Shown here: piece after piece, positions 10,116 through 18,166 of the stretch
Layout: each line of letters starts with the position of its first letter
Numbering within the stretch: position 1 is the first letter of the stretch
NCBI RefSeq assembly: GCF_004346865.1
Contig: NZ_SMGR01000003.1
Coordinates: forward strand, 372,001 to 436,000
Direction of reading: 5' to 3'
Length of the DNA: 64,000 bases
Origin: Shimia isoporae
GTDB lineage: Bacteria > Pseudomonadota > Alphaproteobacteria > Rhodobacterales > Rhodobacteraceae
Translations under genes and position numbers: made by a program
Notes under the pieces: model-generated
Database searches by the model: none
Told to the model about the DNA's origin: nothing
Seen by the model: the letters and a program-made list of their open reading frames with translations, nothing else

Positions 10116-10204
10116 ACTCTGATATAGGTAGAGTGTTGCTGAATTCCTTCCTCATCGCCGCCAATTCTTGAGAATTTGAGACAATTTGGCGGAATTCTGC
10201 CGTT

Positions 10205-10891
10205 TCACGCTACCAATCTGTACCCACCGCTTTCTGTCACAAGCAGGCGGGCGTTGCTGGGATCGGGCTCGATCTTCTGACGCAGGCGATAAATGTGGGT
10301 TTCCAGCGTGTGCGTCGTCACACCCGCGTTATAGCCCCAAACTTCATGCAGCAGAACATCTCGAGCGACCACGCCATCCGTCGAGCGGTAGAGATACTTG
10401 AGAATGTTGGTCTCTTTCTCTGTCAGACGGATTTTGCGTTCATCCTCGGTAATCAGCATCTTCATCGCAGGTTTGAACGTGTATGGGCCAAGCACGAATA
10501 CTGCGTCTTCGGACTGTTCGTGTTGCCGCAGCTGGGCGCGGATCCGCGCCAGAAGCACCGGAAACTTGAACGGTTTTGTCACATAATCATTCGCGCCGCT
10601 GTCCAAACCCAGAATGGTGTCCGCGTCACTGTCGTGTCCAGTAAGCATCAGGATCGGGCTCTTCACGCCCTGCTTTCGCATCAGGCGGCACAACTCGCGC
10701 CCGTCCGTGTCCGGCAAACCAACGTCCAGAATAATAATATCGTAAAGACCTTCCTTGACGCGGCTCATGGCCTCGGCCCCATTGCCAGCCTCGAACACGT
10801 CAAAATCCTCGGTCATCACAAGTTGCTCGGAGAGCGCCTCGCGCAGGTCTTCGTCGTCGTCGACCAGCAGGATTTTCTTCAACTGTGCCAT
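10205..10891 (-). CDS. OmpR/PhoB-family response regulator, CenR-like
   Basis: 228 residues: a receiver domain with the acidic pocket VDDDED, phosphoacceptor aspartate in IILDVGLPDTDG (D56) and conserved lysine in VTKPFKFP (K106). A C-terminal winged helix follows (about 130-228) with LTEKETNILKYL, RDVLLHEVWGYNAGVTTHTLETHIYRLRQKIEP and the terminal GGYRL. The overall sequence strongly recalls the essential alphaproteobacterial regulator CenR, which controls cell-envelope genes, but no CenK-type kinase is adjacent, so I give no symbol. Divergent from ribA with 171 bases between starts. Confidence 0.9.
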   Translation of the reverse strand: MAQLKKILLVDDDEDLREALSEQLVMTEDFDVFEAGNGAEAMSRVKEGLYDIIILDVGLPDTDGRELCRLMRKQGVKSPILMLTGHDSDADTILGLDSGANDYVTKPFKFPVLLARIRAQLRQHEQSEDAVFVLGPYTFKPAMKMLITEDERKIRLTEKETNILKYLYRSTDGVVARDVLLHEVWGYNAGVTTHTLETHIYRLRQKIEPDPSNARLLVTESGGYRLVA

Positions 10892-11062
10892 CCGTGTCCT
10901 CCACGTATCACTAGGTGTTAACTTCTGTTCACGACATGGATACGTAAGAAACCCCCAACAAGATTTACTGCAATCCCCTCACGCCCTCGTGTTTCTGCAG
11001 CGTCAAATGTTTCATATTGCTGCAAAGGGGGCTACAGGTATGGCTCCAACCGCGAGGGGACC

Positions 11063-12154
11063 ATGAGTTTTTCGCCCGACATCATAGAACGTATTGCCCG
11101 CGCCCGCGCCGATTTGCGCATGGGGGTCCCGATCGTCATGACCGGCGGCGGCAAGGCTGTTCTGATTATGTCAGCCGAAACCCTGGATCGCGACCGCCTT
11201 GCGGACTTGCGCAACTTGGGAGGAGTTCCGCACCTGGTCGTCACCGGCCGACGCGCCGAAACACTTAAGGCCCGCGCCTATGACGGCGACATTGCACGTG
11301 TGCGCCTGCCTGCCGACGCCGACCTAAAATGGCTGCGCAGTATTGCCGATCCCGCTGACGACCTGATGAGCCCGATGAAAGGTCCTCTGGCAACAGAACG
11401 TGAGGGGAATGCGGACTTGCATCGTGCCGCAATAAAGCTGGTGAAATCTGCTCAGCTGTTGCCCGCCGCCCTTGCCCTCACACTGGAAAACGCCGCAACC
11501 TTCGCTCTGGATCACGGATTAACAGTTATTCCGGCCGATCTGGCCGCGCCGCATCTGACTTCGACCAGCCCCCTGCATCCGGTGGTTCACGCGCGCTTGC
11601 CGATCCGCGCAGCCGACGCTGGGCGCCTGCACATTTTCCGCCCCGAAGACGGTGGAGAAGAACACTATGCAATCGAAATAGGACGCCCTCCTCGCGACAA
11701 ACCGGTTTTGGCACGCCTGCATTCAGCCTGTTTCACAGGCGACGTTCTTGGCTCTCTGAAATGCGACTGCGGTCCACAACTCAATGCCGCTTTGATGCAA
11801 ATGGGCACCGAGGGCGAAGGCGTTTTGCTTTATCTCAATCAAGAAGGCCGCGGCATCGGCCTCGCCAACAAAATGCGCGCCTACTCGCTTCAGGATCAGG
11901 GATTTGACACGGTAGAAGCCAATCATCGCCTTGGTTTTGAAGATGACGAACGCGACTTCCGCATCGGAGCCAAGATACTAAAAGAAATGGGTTTTTCTTC
12001 GGTACGTCTTTTGACAAACAACCCGCGCAAGATCGAGATGATGGAAGCCACAGGCATATCCGTTGCCGAACGTGTGGCGCTCAAAGTTGGCGAAAACGCT
12101 TATAACAGCGCCTACCTCGCGACCAAGGCCAGCAAATCGGGCCACATGCTGTGA
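11063..12154 (+). CDS. ribA: GTP cyclohydrolase II with degenerate RibB-like N-terminal half
   Basis: 363 residues. The C-terminal ~195 residues are GTP cyclohydrolase II, the first step of riboflavin synthesis (GTP to diaminohydroxyribosylaminopyrimidine phosphate). The zinc ligands C223, C234 and C236 sit in CFTG..KCDCG, followed by LYLNQEGRGIGL and LLTNNPRKI. The N-terminal ~170 residues look like a RibB (dihydroxybutanone-phosphate synthase) domain by position and length. However, the acidic DxEDRENEGD signature expected after residue 22 is replaced by TGGGKAVLIMSAETL, so that half is probably inactive. Overlaps the L,D-transpeptidase gene by four bases. Confidence 0.9.
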   Translation: MSFSPDIIERIARARADLRMGVPIVMTGGGKAVLIMSAETLDRDRLADLRNLGGVPHLVVTGRRAETLKARAYDGDIARVRLPADADLKWLRSIADPADDLMSPMKGPLATEREGNADLHRAAIKLVKSAQLLPAALALTLENAATFALDHGLTVIPADLAAPHLTSTSPLHPVVHARLPIRAADAGRLHIFRPEDGGEEHYAIEIGRPPRDKPVLARLHSACFTGDVLGSLKCDCGPQLNAALMQMGTEGEGVLLYLNQEGRGIGLANKMRAYSLQDQGFDTVEANHRLGFEDDERDFRIGAKILKEMGFSSVRLLTNNPRKIEMMEATGISVAERVALKVGENAYNSAYLATKASKSGHML

Positions 12155-12645
12155 CCCCGTTTGACCTCGTTCTGACCAATCGGGGTGTGCGGTTTATGGG
12201 GCGTTATTTCCCCTGTTCCGTTGGCAAGGGCGGCATCCGAAGCGACAAGCGGGAAGGCGACGGCGCAACTCCGCGCGGGCTCCATTCTATCACGGGGCTC
12301 CTTTATCGGGCGGATCGCATGTCACAGCCTGCGCCTTGGGCTCAACCGATTGGCAAGGACGATCTCTGGTCTGATGCCAGCGGCGACGCTCAATATAATC
12401 AACAGGTCCATGCGCCCTACGCGCACAGCCATGAGAAACTTCGGCGCGCCGATCCTCTGTACGATTTGGTTCTGCTGACCGACTGGAACTGGCCTCGCGC
12501 AGAGGTTGGGAAGGGTTCCGCCATATTTCTACACACGTGGCGTCGACGTGGATTTCCAACAGAAGGCTGTATCGCCTTCCGCCGGGACCACATGCATTTC
12601 ATCGCGCGAAATGCGGTGCCTGGTACGCGCGTTATCGTGCCATGA
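12151..12645 (+). CDS. L,D-transpeptidase (YkuD) domain protein
   Basis: 164 residues, starting at GTG inside the ribA stop (GTGA overlap). Shows the YkuD catalytic signature: SAIFLHTW (H128), then FPTEGCIAF with the nucleophile cysteine C140. The family makes 3-3 peptidoglycan cross-links or attaches lipoproteins to the wall. No signal peptide or membrane segment is visible, which is odd for a wall enzyme but common for this short, cytosolic-looking subgroup with an ErfK/YbiS-like core. Translationally coupled to ribA, without obvious functional link. Confidence 0.85.
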   Translation: MTPFDLVLTNRGVRFMGRYFPCSVGKGGIRSDKREGDGATPRGLHSITGLLYRADRMSQPAPWAQPIGKDDLWSDASGDAQYNQQVHAPYAHSHEKLRRADPLYDLVLLTDWNWPRAEVGKGSAIFLHTWRRRGFPTEGCIAFRRDHMHFIARNAVPGTRVIVP

Positions 12646-12651
12646 CCCCGG

Positions 12652-13044
12652 TCACTCAGGGTAGTCGCGGCGCGCCTTGGCATTTCCGCTCATTCGATTG
12701 CCAGCACGTGCGGTCACCTTCCATTCGTACGTATTGACACCATTGACCGGACAGGGCCCACGGTAGTTGAAGGTGCCCGCCGGAATGCGACCGTCCGCGG
12801 GCACCGGCAAACGCTTGCTGGCACCGCGATTGGCGGCCGGTACATTCAGGTTCTTGAAATAGAATTGCACAGTCGTCGTGCCAGCGGGAATATCCGTCAA
12901 TATGAACTCGGGGTTGGGCACCGATTTGGGGTTGCCATTGTTGCAGGCAGGGATGTTGCCCCATCCGTCAAACCGCAGGGAAAACTCTGCCGAAGCTGCA
13001 CCTGCGCTCAAGCAAAGCGACAAAAGCAAAATAGGAAAACGCAT
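12652..13044 (-). CDS. Secreted hypothetical protein, possibly PEBP/YbhB-like
   Basis: 130 residues from the ATG at 13044, which has CAGGAG at good distance; an upstream in-frame start would add eight residues before the signal peptide. MRFPILLLSLCLSAGAASA is a clear Sec signal peptide. The mature part has an FILTDIPAGTT segment and YRGPCPVNGVNTYEW, reminiscent of phosphatidylethanolamine-binding proteins (which have GPCPP..HxY), but it is shorter than those. Two cysteines may form a disulfide. Convergent with the L,D-transpeptidase gene, six bases apart. Function unknown. Confidence 0.75.
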   Translation of the reverse strand: MRFPILLLSLCLSAGAASAEFSLRFDGWGNIPACNNGNPKSVPNPEFILTDIPAGTTTVQFYFKNLNVPAANRGASKRLPVPADGRIPAGTFNYRGPCPVNGVNTYEWKVTARAGNRMSGNAKARRDYPE

Positions 13045-13107
13045 CGTGAAACTCCTGAACCAAATCATTTGGACTCACTGTTGCACGGCCTTGTGGTTCA
13101 GGCACAA

Positions 13108-13764
13108 TCACGTTTGCGTCGGGCGCTCTCCGAAAATTGCCGAACCCACCCGAACGTGCGTCGCGCCCAACGCCACCGCCCGCTCAAAGTCGCCGCTCAT
13201 GCCCATACTCAGCCCGCTAAGCCCGTTCCGCGCTGCCAGTTTCGCAAGCAATGCAAAATGCAATGATGGTTCTTCTTCGATCGGCGGGATGCACATTAAG
13301 CCCACGATTGGCAGATCCATGTCCCGACACTCGGTCACAAATCTGTCCACATCATCCAACAGGACCCCTGCTTTTTGCGGTTCCTCGCCGGTGTTTACCT
13401 GTATGAACAGATCAGGACATCCACCTGTCTCCTGCGCCAGTCGTGCCACGGTGTTTGCTAGTTTTGGTCGGTCCAGAGAATGGATCACGTCAAAAAGCCC
13501 TATTGCCTGACGCGCTTTGTTTGTTTGCAACGGCCCAAGCAGATGCACAGCCACATCACCAAATTGCTCTTTGAAACCCGGCCATTTTCCAGCCGCTTCC
13601 TGCACCTGGTTCTCGCCAAACACCCGATGTCCCGCTTCAAGCACTTCAGCAACGCGGGCGTCAGGCTGGCGTTTGGACACCGCAATCAACTGGGTTTCTC
13701 CCACCGTGCGTCCGGCAAGTTCCTCAGCTTTGTGGATTCGGGCGGTGATTTCGCTCAGCGACAA
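13108..13764 (-). CDS. YggS family pyridoxal phosphate homeostasis protein
   Basis: 218 residues from a TTG start at 13764 that is preceded by GGAGG five bases away. The frame stays open further upstream across a transcription terminator and into the porin, which cannot be coding. Alanine-racemase-like barrel with the PLP lysine in LIAVSKRQP (K31), GENQVQEA, HLLGPLQTNKARQA, FIQVNTGEEPQKAG and the phosphate-binding SMGMSGDFERAVALGATHVRVGSAIFG. The family (PLPBP) carries PLP and balances B6 vitamers and amino-acid pools. Lies just downstream of the porin array, separated by the terminator. Confidence 0.9.
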   Translation of the reverse strand: MSLSEITARIHKAEELAGRTVGETQLIAVSKRQPDARVAEVLEAGHRVFGENQVQEAAGKWPGFKEQFGDVAVHLLGPLQTNKARQAIGLFDVIHSLDRPKLANTVARLAQETGGCPDLFIQVNTGEEPQKAGVLLDDVDRFVTECRDMDLPIVGLMCIPPIEEEPSLHFALLAKLAARNGLSGLSMGMSGDFERAVALGATHVRVGSAIFGERPTQT

Positions 13765-13819
13765 GGCGGCCTCCAACGTCGGGTTGATCGTGTCGGCGCA
13801 AAGAACACCAAACCACCAC

Positions 13820-13853
13820 AAAAGAAAAGGGGCAGCGCCGTTGCGCCGCCCCT
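13820..13853 (-). terminator. Intrinsic terminator after porin 1
   Basis: On the minus strand, a stem GGGGC-GCGC/GCGC-GCCCC (13829-13853, one mismatch) is followed by a T-rich tract (complement of 13820-13828). It ends the porin transcript and lies inside the false upstream extension of the YggS frame. Confidence 0.8.
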
Positions 13854-13876
13854 CGTTGCTCAAACGACAGGGTCGC

Positions 13877-14767
13877 TTAGAACTTGAACCGAACACCAAG
13901 GTCAGCCTGGTTTTCGCCGTTTTCGTCAGAGACAACACCACCAACAAGACGTGCGCCGCCAAGGCCATGATTGAAGCCTACGCCCCAGAGGGTTTCGGTC
14001 GCGGAGTCATCTTCCGCAACAAAGGCGGTAAGCATAGTATCGGACCCAACTTGTGCTGTTCCGCTCAGACGCCACTTGGAGGTGCCGTCGTTGTCCGCGT
14101 AACCCGCGCCAATGCCGTAGTTCCCGAAGGTCGCTCCCGCGGTGACAATGACCTTGTCGTCGATCGCCACTTCGCCGGATTGCACGCCGCCAGAGACAAA
14201 CCAGTTGGATTGCTCGTAAGCCGCAAACAACGCTGTGCGGCCGCTGACCGGACTATGAGACAAATGTGTCGAGAAACCGTTGGCCGAGTATTTCACTTCG
14301 GCACCGTTCGCACCGCCACCGGCAGAGCTGAACGAGTCCCAGTTGTCATCGGTACGCGCTGTCTTACCAACCGCGTTCAAATCGCCCAGAGCGGTCAGAC
14401 CAACTTCACCGTCATAAAGGCCGGGCATTTCCTCGATGGCACCTTCGATGTTGCCAACTGCAAATTCGACGCCATTCGCCCGCAGACCAACACGAGGCGC
14501 GGACACACCGGAAGAAGACGTTGCGCCGTTGCCTTCGTTTTCGCCACGAATACGAACGCGGGCAAAGAACTCGATGCCGGAGTCGGTTTCAGTTGCGGCG
14601 TCGATGTTCAGGGTGAAACGGTTGTGAATACCCAGCTTGTCATCAGAGCCCGTCAGCGACGAGTCATAGATGGCACCGAAGCGGGCGGAGCCGGAGAAGG
14701 TGATATCCGCAGCCGCAGCACCAGCGGTGAGGATCAGCGCGGAAGACGCGAGGAGAACGTTTTTCAT
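13877..14767 (-). CDS. Outer-membrane porin, paralogue 1 of three
   Basis: 296 residues from the ATG at 14767 (AGGAAG upstream). Signal peptide MKNVLLASSALILTAGAAAA is followed by a beta-barrel beginning DITFSGSARFG and ending with phenylalanine in ADLGVRFKF, the BAM recognition signal. The HNRFTLNIDAATETDSGIEFFARVRI strand block and the constriction-loop region SAPRVGL match the Rhodobacter-type general porin family. Paralogue of the two upstream genes but the most diverged (an acidic DSSLTGSDDKLG loop replaces the TPTAADELA of the others). Terminator directly downstream. Confidence 0.9.
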   Translation of the reverse strand: MKNVLLASSALILTAGAAAADITFSGSARFGAIYDSSLTGSDDKLGIHNRFTLNIDAATETDSGIEFFARVRIRGENEGNGATSSSGVSAPRVGLRANGVEFAVGNIEGAIEEMPGLYDGEVGLTALGDLNAVGKTARTDDNWDSFSSAGGGANGAEVKYSANGFSTHLSHSPVSGRTALFAAYEQSNWFVSGGVQSGEVAIDDKVIVTAGATFGNYGIGAGYADNDGTSKWRLSGTAQVGSDTMLTAFVAEDDSATETLWGVGFNHGLGGARLVGGVVSDENGENQADLGVRFKF

Positions 14768-15076
14768 GACACTTCCTATGAAGGTTTGGATGGGAGGAGC
14801 GCCCCGTTTTCGGGATCTCATCTCCCCCTTGATCCTTCACAGCTTCGTGTTCAACGGCGAAAATCACACGTCGGCTGAGTGAGTGTTTTGATCGGCGGAA
14901 TGTTGAACAAGAGGTTAGCGAGAAGTTGCCCAATCCTCGAAAATTGGATGTAAATTCAGAGATTTCCGGACATTTTTAGAAACAATTTGAGCTTTATTGA
15001 TCGGATCGACCGACACCCGAGTGGCGGCGGTTCTCAGCCTCAGGCGCGATTCCCAATCCTCATTTGCGCTCGCAAC
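14768..15076. other. Non-coding region upstream of porin 1
   Basis: About 310 bases between the porin 2 terminator and the porin 1 start. It becomes AT-rich at 14935-15000, where a minus-strand promoter for porin 1 should lie, leaving a 5' leader of up to about 150 bases. I cannot point to a convincing -35/-10 pair. No coding frame is supportable. Confidence 0.5.
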
Positions 15077-15102
15077 AAAAAAGGCAGGGCCAACGCCCTG
15101 CC
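15077..15102 (-). terminator. Intrinsic terminator after porin 2
   Basis: Perfect 8-bp stem GGCAGGGC/GCCCTGCC (15083-15090 with 15095-15102), four-base loop, and six Ts on the minus strand (complement of 15077-15082). Confidence 0.88.
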
Positions 15103-15127
15103 TTCAATTCTCGTGCTATCCGTCGGA

Positions 15128-16015
15128 TCAGAAGGAGAAGCGAACACCCAGATCAGCTTGGTTTTCGCCATCCTGGTCGCCTACGACACCACCGGCAAGA
15201 ACCGCACCGCCGAGGGAGTGGGTGAAGCCCAGGCCCCAAAGGGTATCAGTTGCGCTTTCGTCATCCGCAACAAACGCGGTTACACGGGTTCCGGAACCAA
15301 CAGCTGCGGAACCGTTCACGCGGAACTTGGCTACACCGTCGTTGTCACCGTAGGACGCGCCAACACCAAAGTTACCGAAAGAACCGCCTGCCGTCAGAAC
15401 CCATTTGTCGTCGGTGTTGAGACCGGCGTCCTGATAGGCTGCCGCCACAGTCCAGTCGCCAAAGTTGTAAGACGCGTTCACCGCTGTGCGATCCGTAACC
15501 GGGCTGTAGGACAAGTGCGCACCGAATGCTCCGGTCGAAAAGAGCACTTCAGCACCGTTTACGCCGCCGCCAGCAGAGCTGAAGCTGTCCCAGTTGCCGC
15601 CATTCTGATCGGTGATCGCAACAACGTTGAGGTCACCAAGTCCGGTCAGGCCAACCGCGCCATCATACAGACCGGGGGTCTCTTCCAAGGCACCTGTGAT
15701 GTTGCCGACTGCAACGGTCACACCGTTGATGGACATGCCGACGCGTGGCGCGGAAACGCCGGAAGCTGAGGTCGTACCTGTACCGGTGTTGCCACCACGA
15801 ACTCGTACACGGGCAAAGAACTCGATACCGGAGTCAGTTTCGGTAACGCCGTCGATGTTCAATGTAAAACGGTTGTGGATGGCCAGTTCATCAGCCGCAG
15901 TCGGGGTAGAGTCATACATCACACCGAAACGGGCAGAACCGGAGAAGTTGATTTCCGCAGCGGCCACACCAGCGGAAAGAAGAAGCGCCGAGGAGGCGAG
16001 GAGAACGTTTTTCAT
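15128..16015 (-). CDS. Outer-membrane porin, paralogue 2 of three
   Basis: 295 residues from the ATG at 16015 with AGGAAG upstream; the open frame extends 49 codons further but the signal peptide MKNVLLASSALLLSAGVAAA fixes the start. Mature barrel starts EINFSGSARFG, carries STPTAADELAIHNRFTLNID, SAPRVGMSINGV and TDTLWGLGFTHSLGGAVLAGG, and ends VRFSF. Nearly the same architecture as porin 3, differing mainly in exposed loops (for example AITDQNGGNWDS versus NTLNDGYWGWDS). General diffusion pore for small solutes in the outer membrane. Has its own promoter candidate and terminator. Confidence 0.92.
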   Translation of the reverse strand: MKNVLLASSALLLSAGVAAAEINFSGSARFGVMYDSTPTAADELAIHNRFTLNIDGVTETDSGIEFFARVRVRGGNTGTGTTSASGVSAPRVGMSINGVTVAVGNITGALEETPGLYDGAVGLTGLGDLNVVAITDQNGGNWDSFSSAGGGVNGAEVLFSTGAFGAHLSYSPVTDRTAVNASYNFGDWTVAAAYQDAGLNTDDKWVLTAGGSFGNFGVGASYGDNDGVAKFRVNGSAAVGSGTRVTAFVADDESATDTLWGLGFTHSLGGAVLAGGVVGDQDGENQADLGVRFSF

Positions 16016-16326
16016 AACACTTCCTATGAGTTGGTTAGCGCGCTGTGAGACCCTTGTTTCCGGGTGCGCGCGAGCCCTCTTTTGCAGCGATTTTTTTTGC
16101 CTACAAGGCGCTTTCCGCTCTTGAAATTTCAGCAGCCTGACCGTCGGCGATTTTTTGATCAAACCATAAGCGGAAAGCCGCCAAATGTCGGGGTTTAGCT
16201 TTAAAAATCATAATGTTATGTGAAGATTTTCTAAGCAATTTGTTGCTTATTTTTGACAGCGTGGTGGCTGTCGCGCTGAGTGTCCACCCCGTGGATCTTC
16301 TGGGAATCAAGTTCGAAAACTAGCGC
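16016..16326. other. Non-coding region upstream of porin 2
   Basis: 311 bases between the porin 3 terminator and the porin 2 start. It contains the promoter candidate at 16210-16238 and a leader of roughly 185 bases before the ATG. The leader has no supportable frame and is long enough for post-transcriptional control, which is common for porins. Confidence 0.55.
16210..16238 (-). promoter_or_regulatory. Sigma-70-like promoter candidate for porin 2
   Basis: Minus strand: TTGCTT (-35, plus 16233-16238), exactly 17 bases, then CATTAT (-10, plus 16210-16215), inside the only strongly AT-rich patch of this region. Each hexamer differs from consensus at two positions. Predicted from sequence only. 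Confidence 0.45.
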
Positions 16327-16360
16327 AAAAGAAAAGAGGCGGAACCGAAGTTCCGCCTCT
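16327..16360 (-). terminator. Intrinsic terminator after porin 3
   Basis: Perfect 11-bp stem AGAGGCGGAAC/GTTCCGCCTCT (16335-16345 with 16350-16360), four-base loop, then a T-rich tract on the minus strand (complement of 16327-16334). Confidence 0.88.
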
Positions 16361-16386
16361 CTCTATTAGGTGTCTCTTCTTCCGAA

Positions 16387-17283
16387 TTAGAAGGAGAAAC
16401 GAACACCCAGGTCGGCTTGGTTTTCGCCACCTTCGTCGCCAACTACACCGCCGGCCAGAACTGCGCCGCCGAGGGAGTGGGTGAAGCCCAGACCCCAGGT
16501 GGTGTCGTATTTGATTGCGCCGTCTTCGTCTGCAACGAATGCGGTTACAGTGGTGCCGGAACCGAAGGATGCGGAACCGTTGATGCGCCATTTCTGGGTG
16601 GTCGGGTTGTCAGCGTATGCTGCGCCAACACCGAAGTTACCGAAGGAACCACCAGCGGTCAGCAACCATGTGTCACCCGCGCCGGAGTCGTCCTGGTAAC
16701 CAGCAGCAACAGTCCAGTCGCCGAAGTTGTAGGACAGGTTCAGTGCGGTACGGTCGGTGCCGGTACCGGACCAAGACAGGTGACCACCGAAGCCAGCGTT
16801 CGAGTAGATCACTTCAACACCGTTGGCGCCGCCACCTGCGGAGGAGAACGAGTCCCAACCCCAATAGCCGTCGTTCAGAGTGTTGGTCGGCAGGTTTTTC
16901 CAGCCAAGACCGGTGAGGCCAACTGCGCCGTCATACAGACCAGGTGTGCTTTCCAGCGCGCCCAGGATGTTGCCGGTTGCCAGGGTGAAGCCTGCTACGG
17001 ACAGACCAACGCGAGGCGCGGAAACGCCAGAAGCGGAGGTTGTGCCGGTGCCGGTGTTGCCGCCACGAACACGTACACGAGCGAAGAACTCGATGCCGGT
17101 GTCGGTTTCAACAGAACCGTCGATGTTCAGTGTGAAACGGTTGTGGATGGCCAGTTCGTCAGCTGCGGTCGGGGTGGAGTCATAGATCACACCAAAACGT
17201 GCAGAACCACCAAAGTTGATTTCTGCTGCAGCCATGCCCGCGGTCGCGATCAGCGCGGTGGTTGCAAAGAGAACTTTTTTCAT
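16387..17283 (-). CDS. Outer-membrane porin, paralogue 3 of three
   Basis: 298 residues from the ATG at 17283 with GAGGGA upstream. Signal peptide MKKVLFATTALIATAGMAAA, mature start EINFGGSARFG, end VRFSF. Shares the STPTAADELAIHNRFTLNIDG block and GTGTTSASGVSAPRVGLS with porin 2. Codon choice looks more uniform than in its neighbours (repeated cgg/gaa/gcc preferences), as expected for a highly expressed gene. First of the array in transcription order; the 292-base gap to the divergent DUF3576 gene (17284-17575) must hold both promoters, including an AT-rich CTATATAAC at 17461-17470. Confidence 0.92.
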   Translation of the reverse strand: MKKVLFATTALIATAGMAAAEINFGGSARFGVIYDSTPTAADELAIHNRFTLNIDGSVETDTGIEFFARVRVRGGNTGTGTTSASGVSAPRVGLSVAGFTLATGNILGALESTPGLYDGAVGLTGLGWKNLPTNTLNDGYWGWDSFSSAGGGANGVEVIYSNAGFGGHLSWSGTGTDRTALNLSYNFGDWTVAAGYQDDSGAGDTWLLTAGGSFGNFGVGAAYADNPTTQKWRINGSASFGSGTTVTAFVADEDGAIKYDTTWGLGFTHSLGGAVLAGGVVGDEGGENQADLGVRFSF

Positions 17284-17575
17284 AGTTTTTCCCTCGGTTT
17301 TCCAATTCATGCGCCCAACTCAGAGAATCCCAAGCTGGGTATGGCGACACGTTTCGCTCTTTTGGGGGTCTCATTGCAAGGAAACCGGAAGCTGCCGATC
17401 CAATGCGCCACAAAATGGTGCAGACATGTCACACTCGATTTTCGCACCCTCTTCCGCCTCTCTATATAACAGGAGTCCATTGGCCTGCGCCTATGTAACC
17501 GGAACCGACTATTCATCTTGCCCAACGCGGTCTGCTTGGCTAGGACAGTATCGGAACGTTTCTAAAGGCTGTACC

Positions 17576-18094
17576 ATGGACCTATTCCGCCGCACGGCAA
17601 CGATTATTCTCCTGAGCACACTGGCTCTGACCACGGCATGCGGCAACCAGACCGCAGCCCCCACGAGCACCGCAGTAGGATCAGGATCCGGCGATAGGGA
17701 TGTCACTGGTAACCCGCTCGACGGCTACAACGCATCTGACAGCAACAAGACAGAGTCTATCTGGACGCTATTCGGCCCGGACAACAGCGATGTCCAACTC
17801 AGCGTGAACAAATATCTCTGGGCGGCTTCGCTTGAGGTTCTCGGCTTCCTGCCGATCCAGACCGTGGATCCGTTTTCGGGCGTAATTTCCACCGGCTACG
17901 GTACGCCGCCGGGCGGCGGCCGCAGCTACCGTGCCACGGTCTACATCCGCGATGCGGCGCTGGACGCGCGTTCACTGAACGTGGCCATGCAAACCCGAGG
18001 CGGTCGAGCCGTTTCCGAAGGTACCGTGCGCGCCGTAGAAGACGCGATCCTGACACGCGCTCGCCAAATCCGCATCGAAGACAGCCGGTTCTGA
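17576..18094 (+). CDS. DUF3576 family lipoprotein
   Basis: 172 residues from the ATG at 17576. N-terminal MDLFRRTATIILLSTLALTTAC with the lipobox LTTAC (C22) marks an outer- or inner-membrane lipoprotein. The rest matches DUF3576 as known from Alphaproteobacteria: ESIWTLFGPDNSDVQLSVNKYLW, EVLGFLPIQTVDPFSGVI, TGYGTPPGG. In Rhodobacteraceae it usually sits next to leuS-lptE-holA, suggesting an envelope role. Here a glycosyltransferase gene separates it from leuS. A strong terminator follows. Confidence 0.87.
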   Translation: MDLFRRTATIILLSTLALTTACGNQTAAPTSTAVGSGSGDRDVTGNPLDGYNASDSNKTESIWTLFGPDNSDVQLSVNKYLWAASLEVLGFLPIQTVDPFSGVISTGYGTPPGGGRSYRATVYIRDAALDARSLNVAMQTRGGRAVSEGTVRAVEDAILTRARQIRIEDSRF

Positions 18095-18120
18095 ACCCGC
18101 CAAAAGATCAAAGACGCCAA

Positions 18121-18150
18121 AGGCCGCTCTCGTGAGCGGCCTTTTTCTTT
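18121..18150 (+). terminator. Intrinsic terminator after the DUF3576 gene
   Basis: Nine-base-pair stem AGGCCGCTC/GAGCGGCCT (18121-18129 with 18134-18142), TCGT loop, followed by TTTCTTT. It lies between convergent genes and mainly serves the plus strand. Confidence 0.88.
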
Positions 18151-18166
18151 CTGGTATTTCAGAAAC

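Larger units (their letters stand above)
9790..10204. other. 415-base intergenic region between xth and the CenR-like gene
   Basis: No coding frame is supportable here. It contains the two minus-strand small RNA candidates, the presumed promoter of xth (left end), and the end of the CenR-like transcription unit (right end). The segment 10116-10204 includes the palindrome-like repetition of GAATTC/GGAATT and shows no clear terminator for the regulator gene. Confidence 0.6.

Noticed and set aside
10892-11062. Possible FMN riboswitch upstream of ribA
   Set aside because: I looked for the conserved RFN-element core and found none; the gap is short and shared with the CenR-like promoter.
16417-17469. 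350-codon frame antisense to porin 3 (and similar frames opposite porins 1 and 2)
   Set aside because: Cysteine-rich, irregular translation; the minus-strand porins have signal peptides and barrel motifs.
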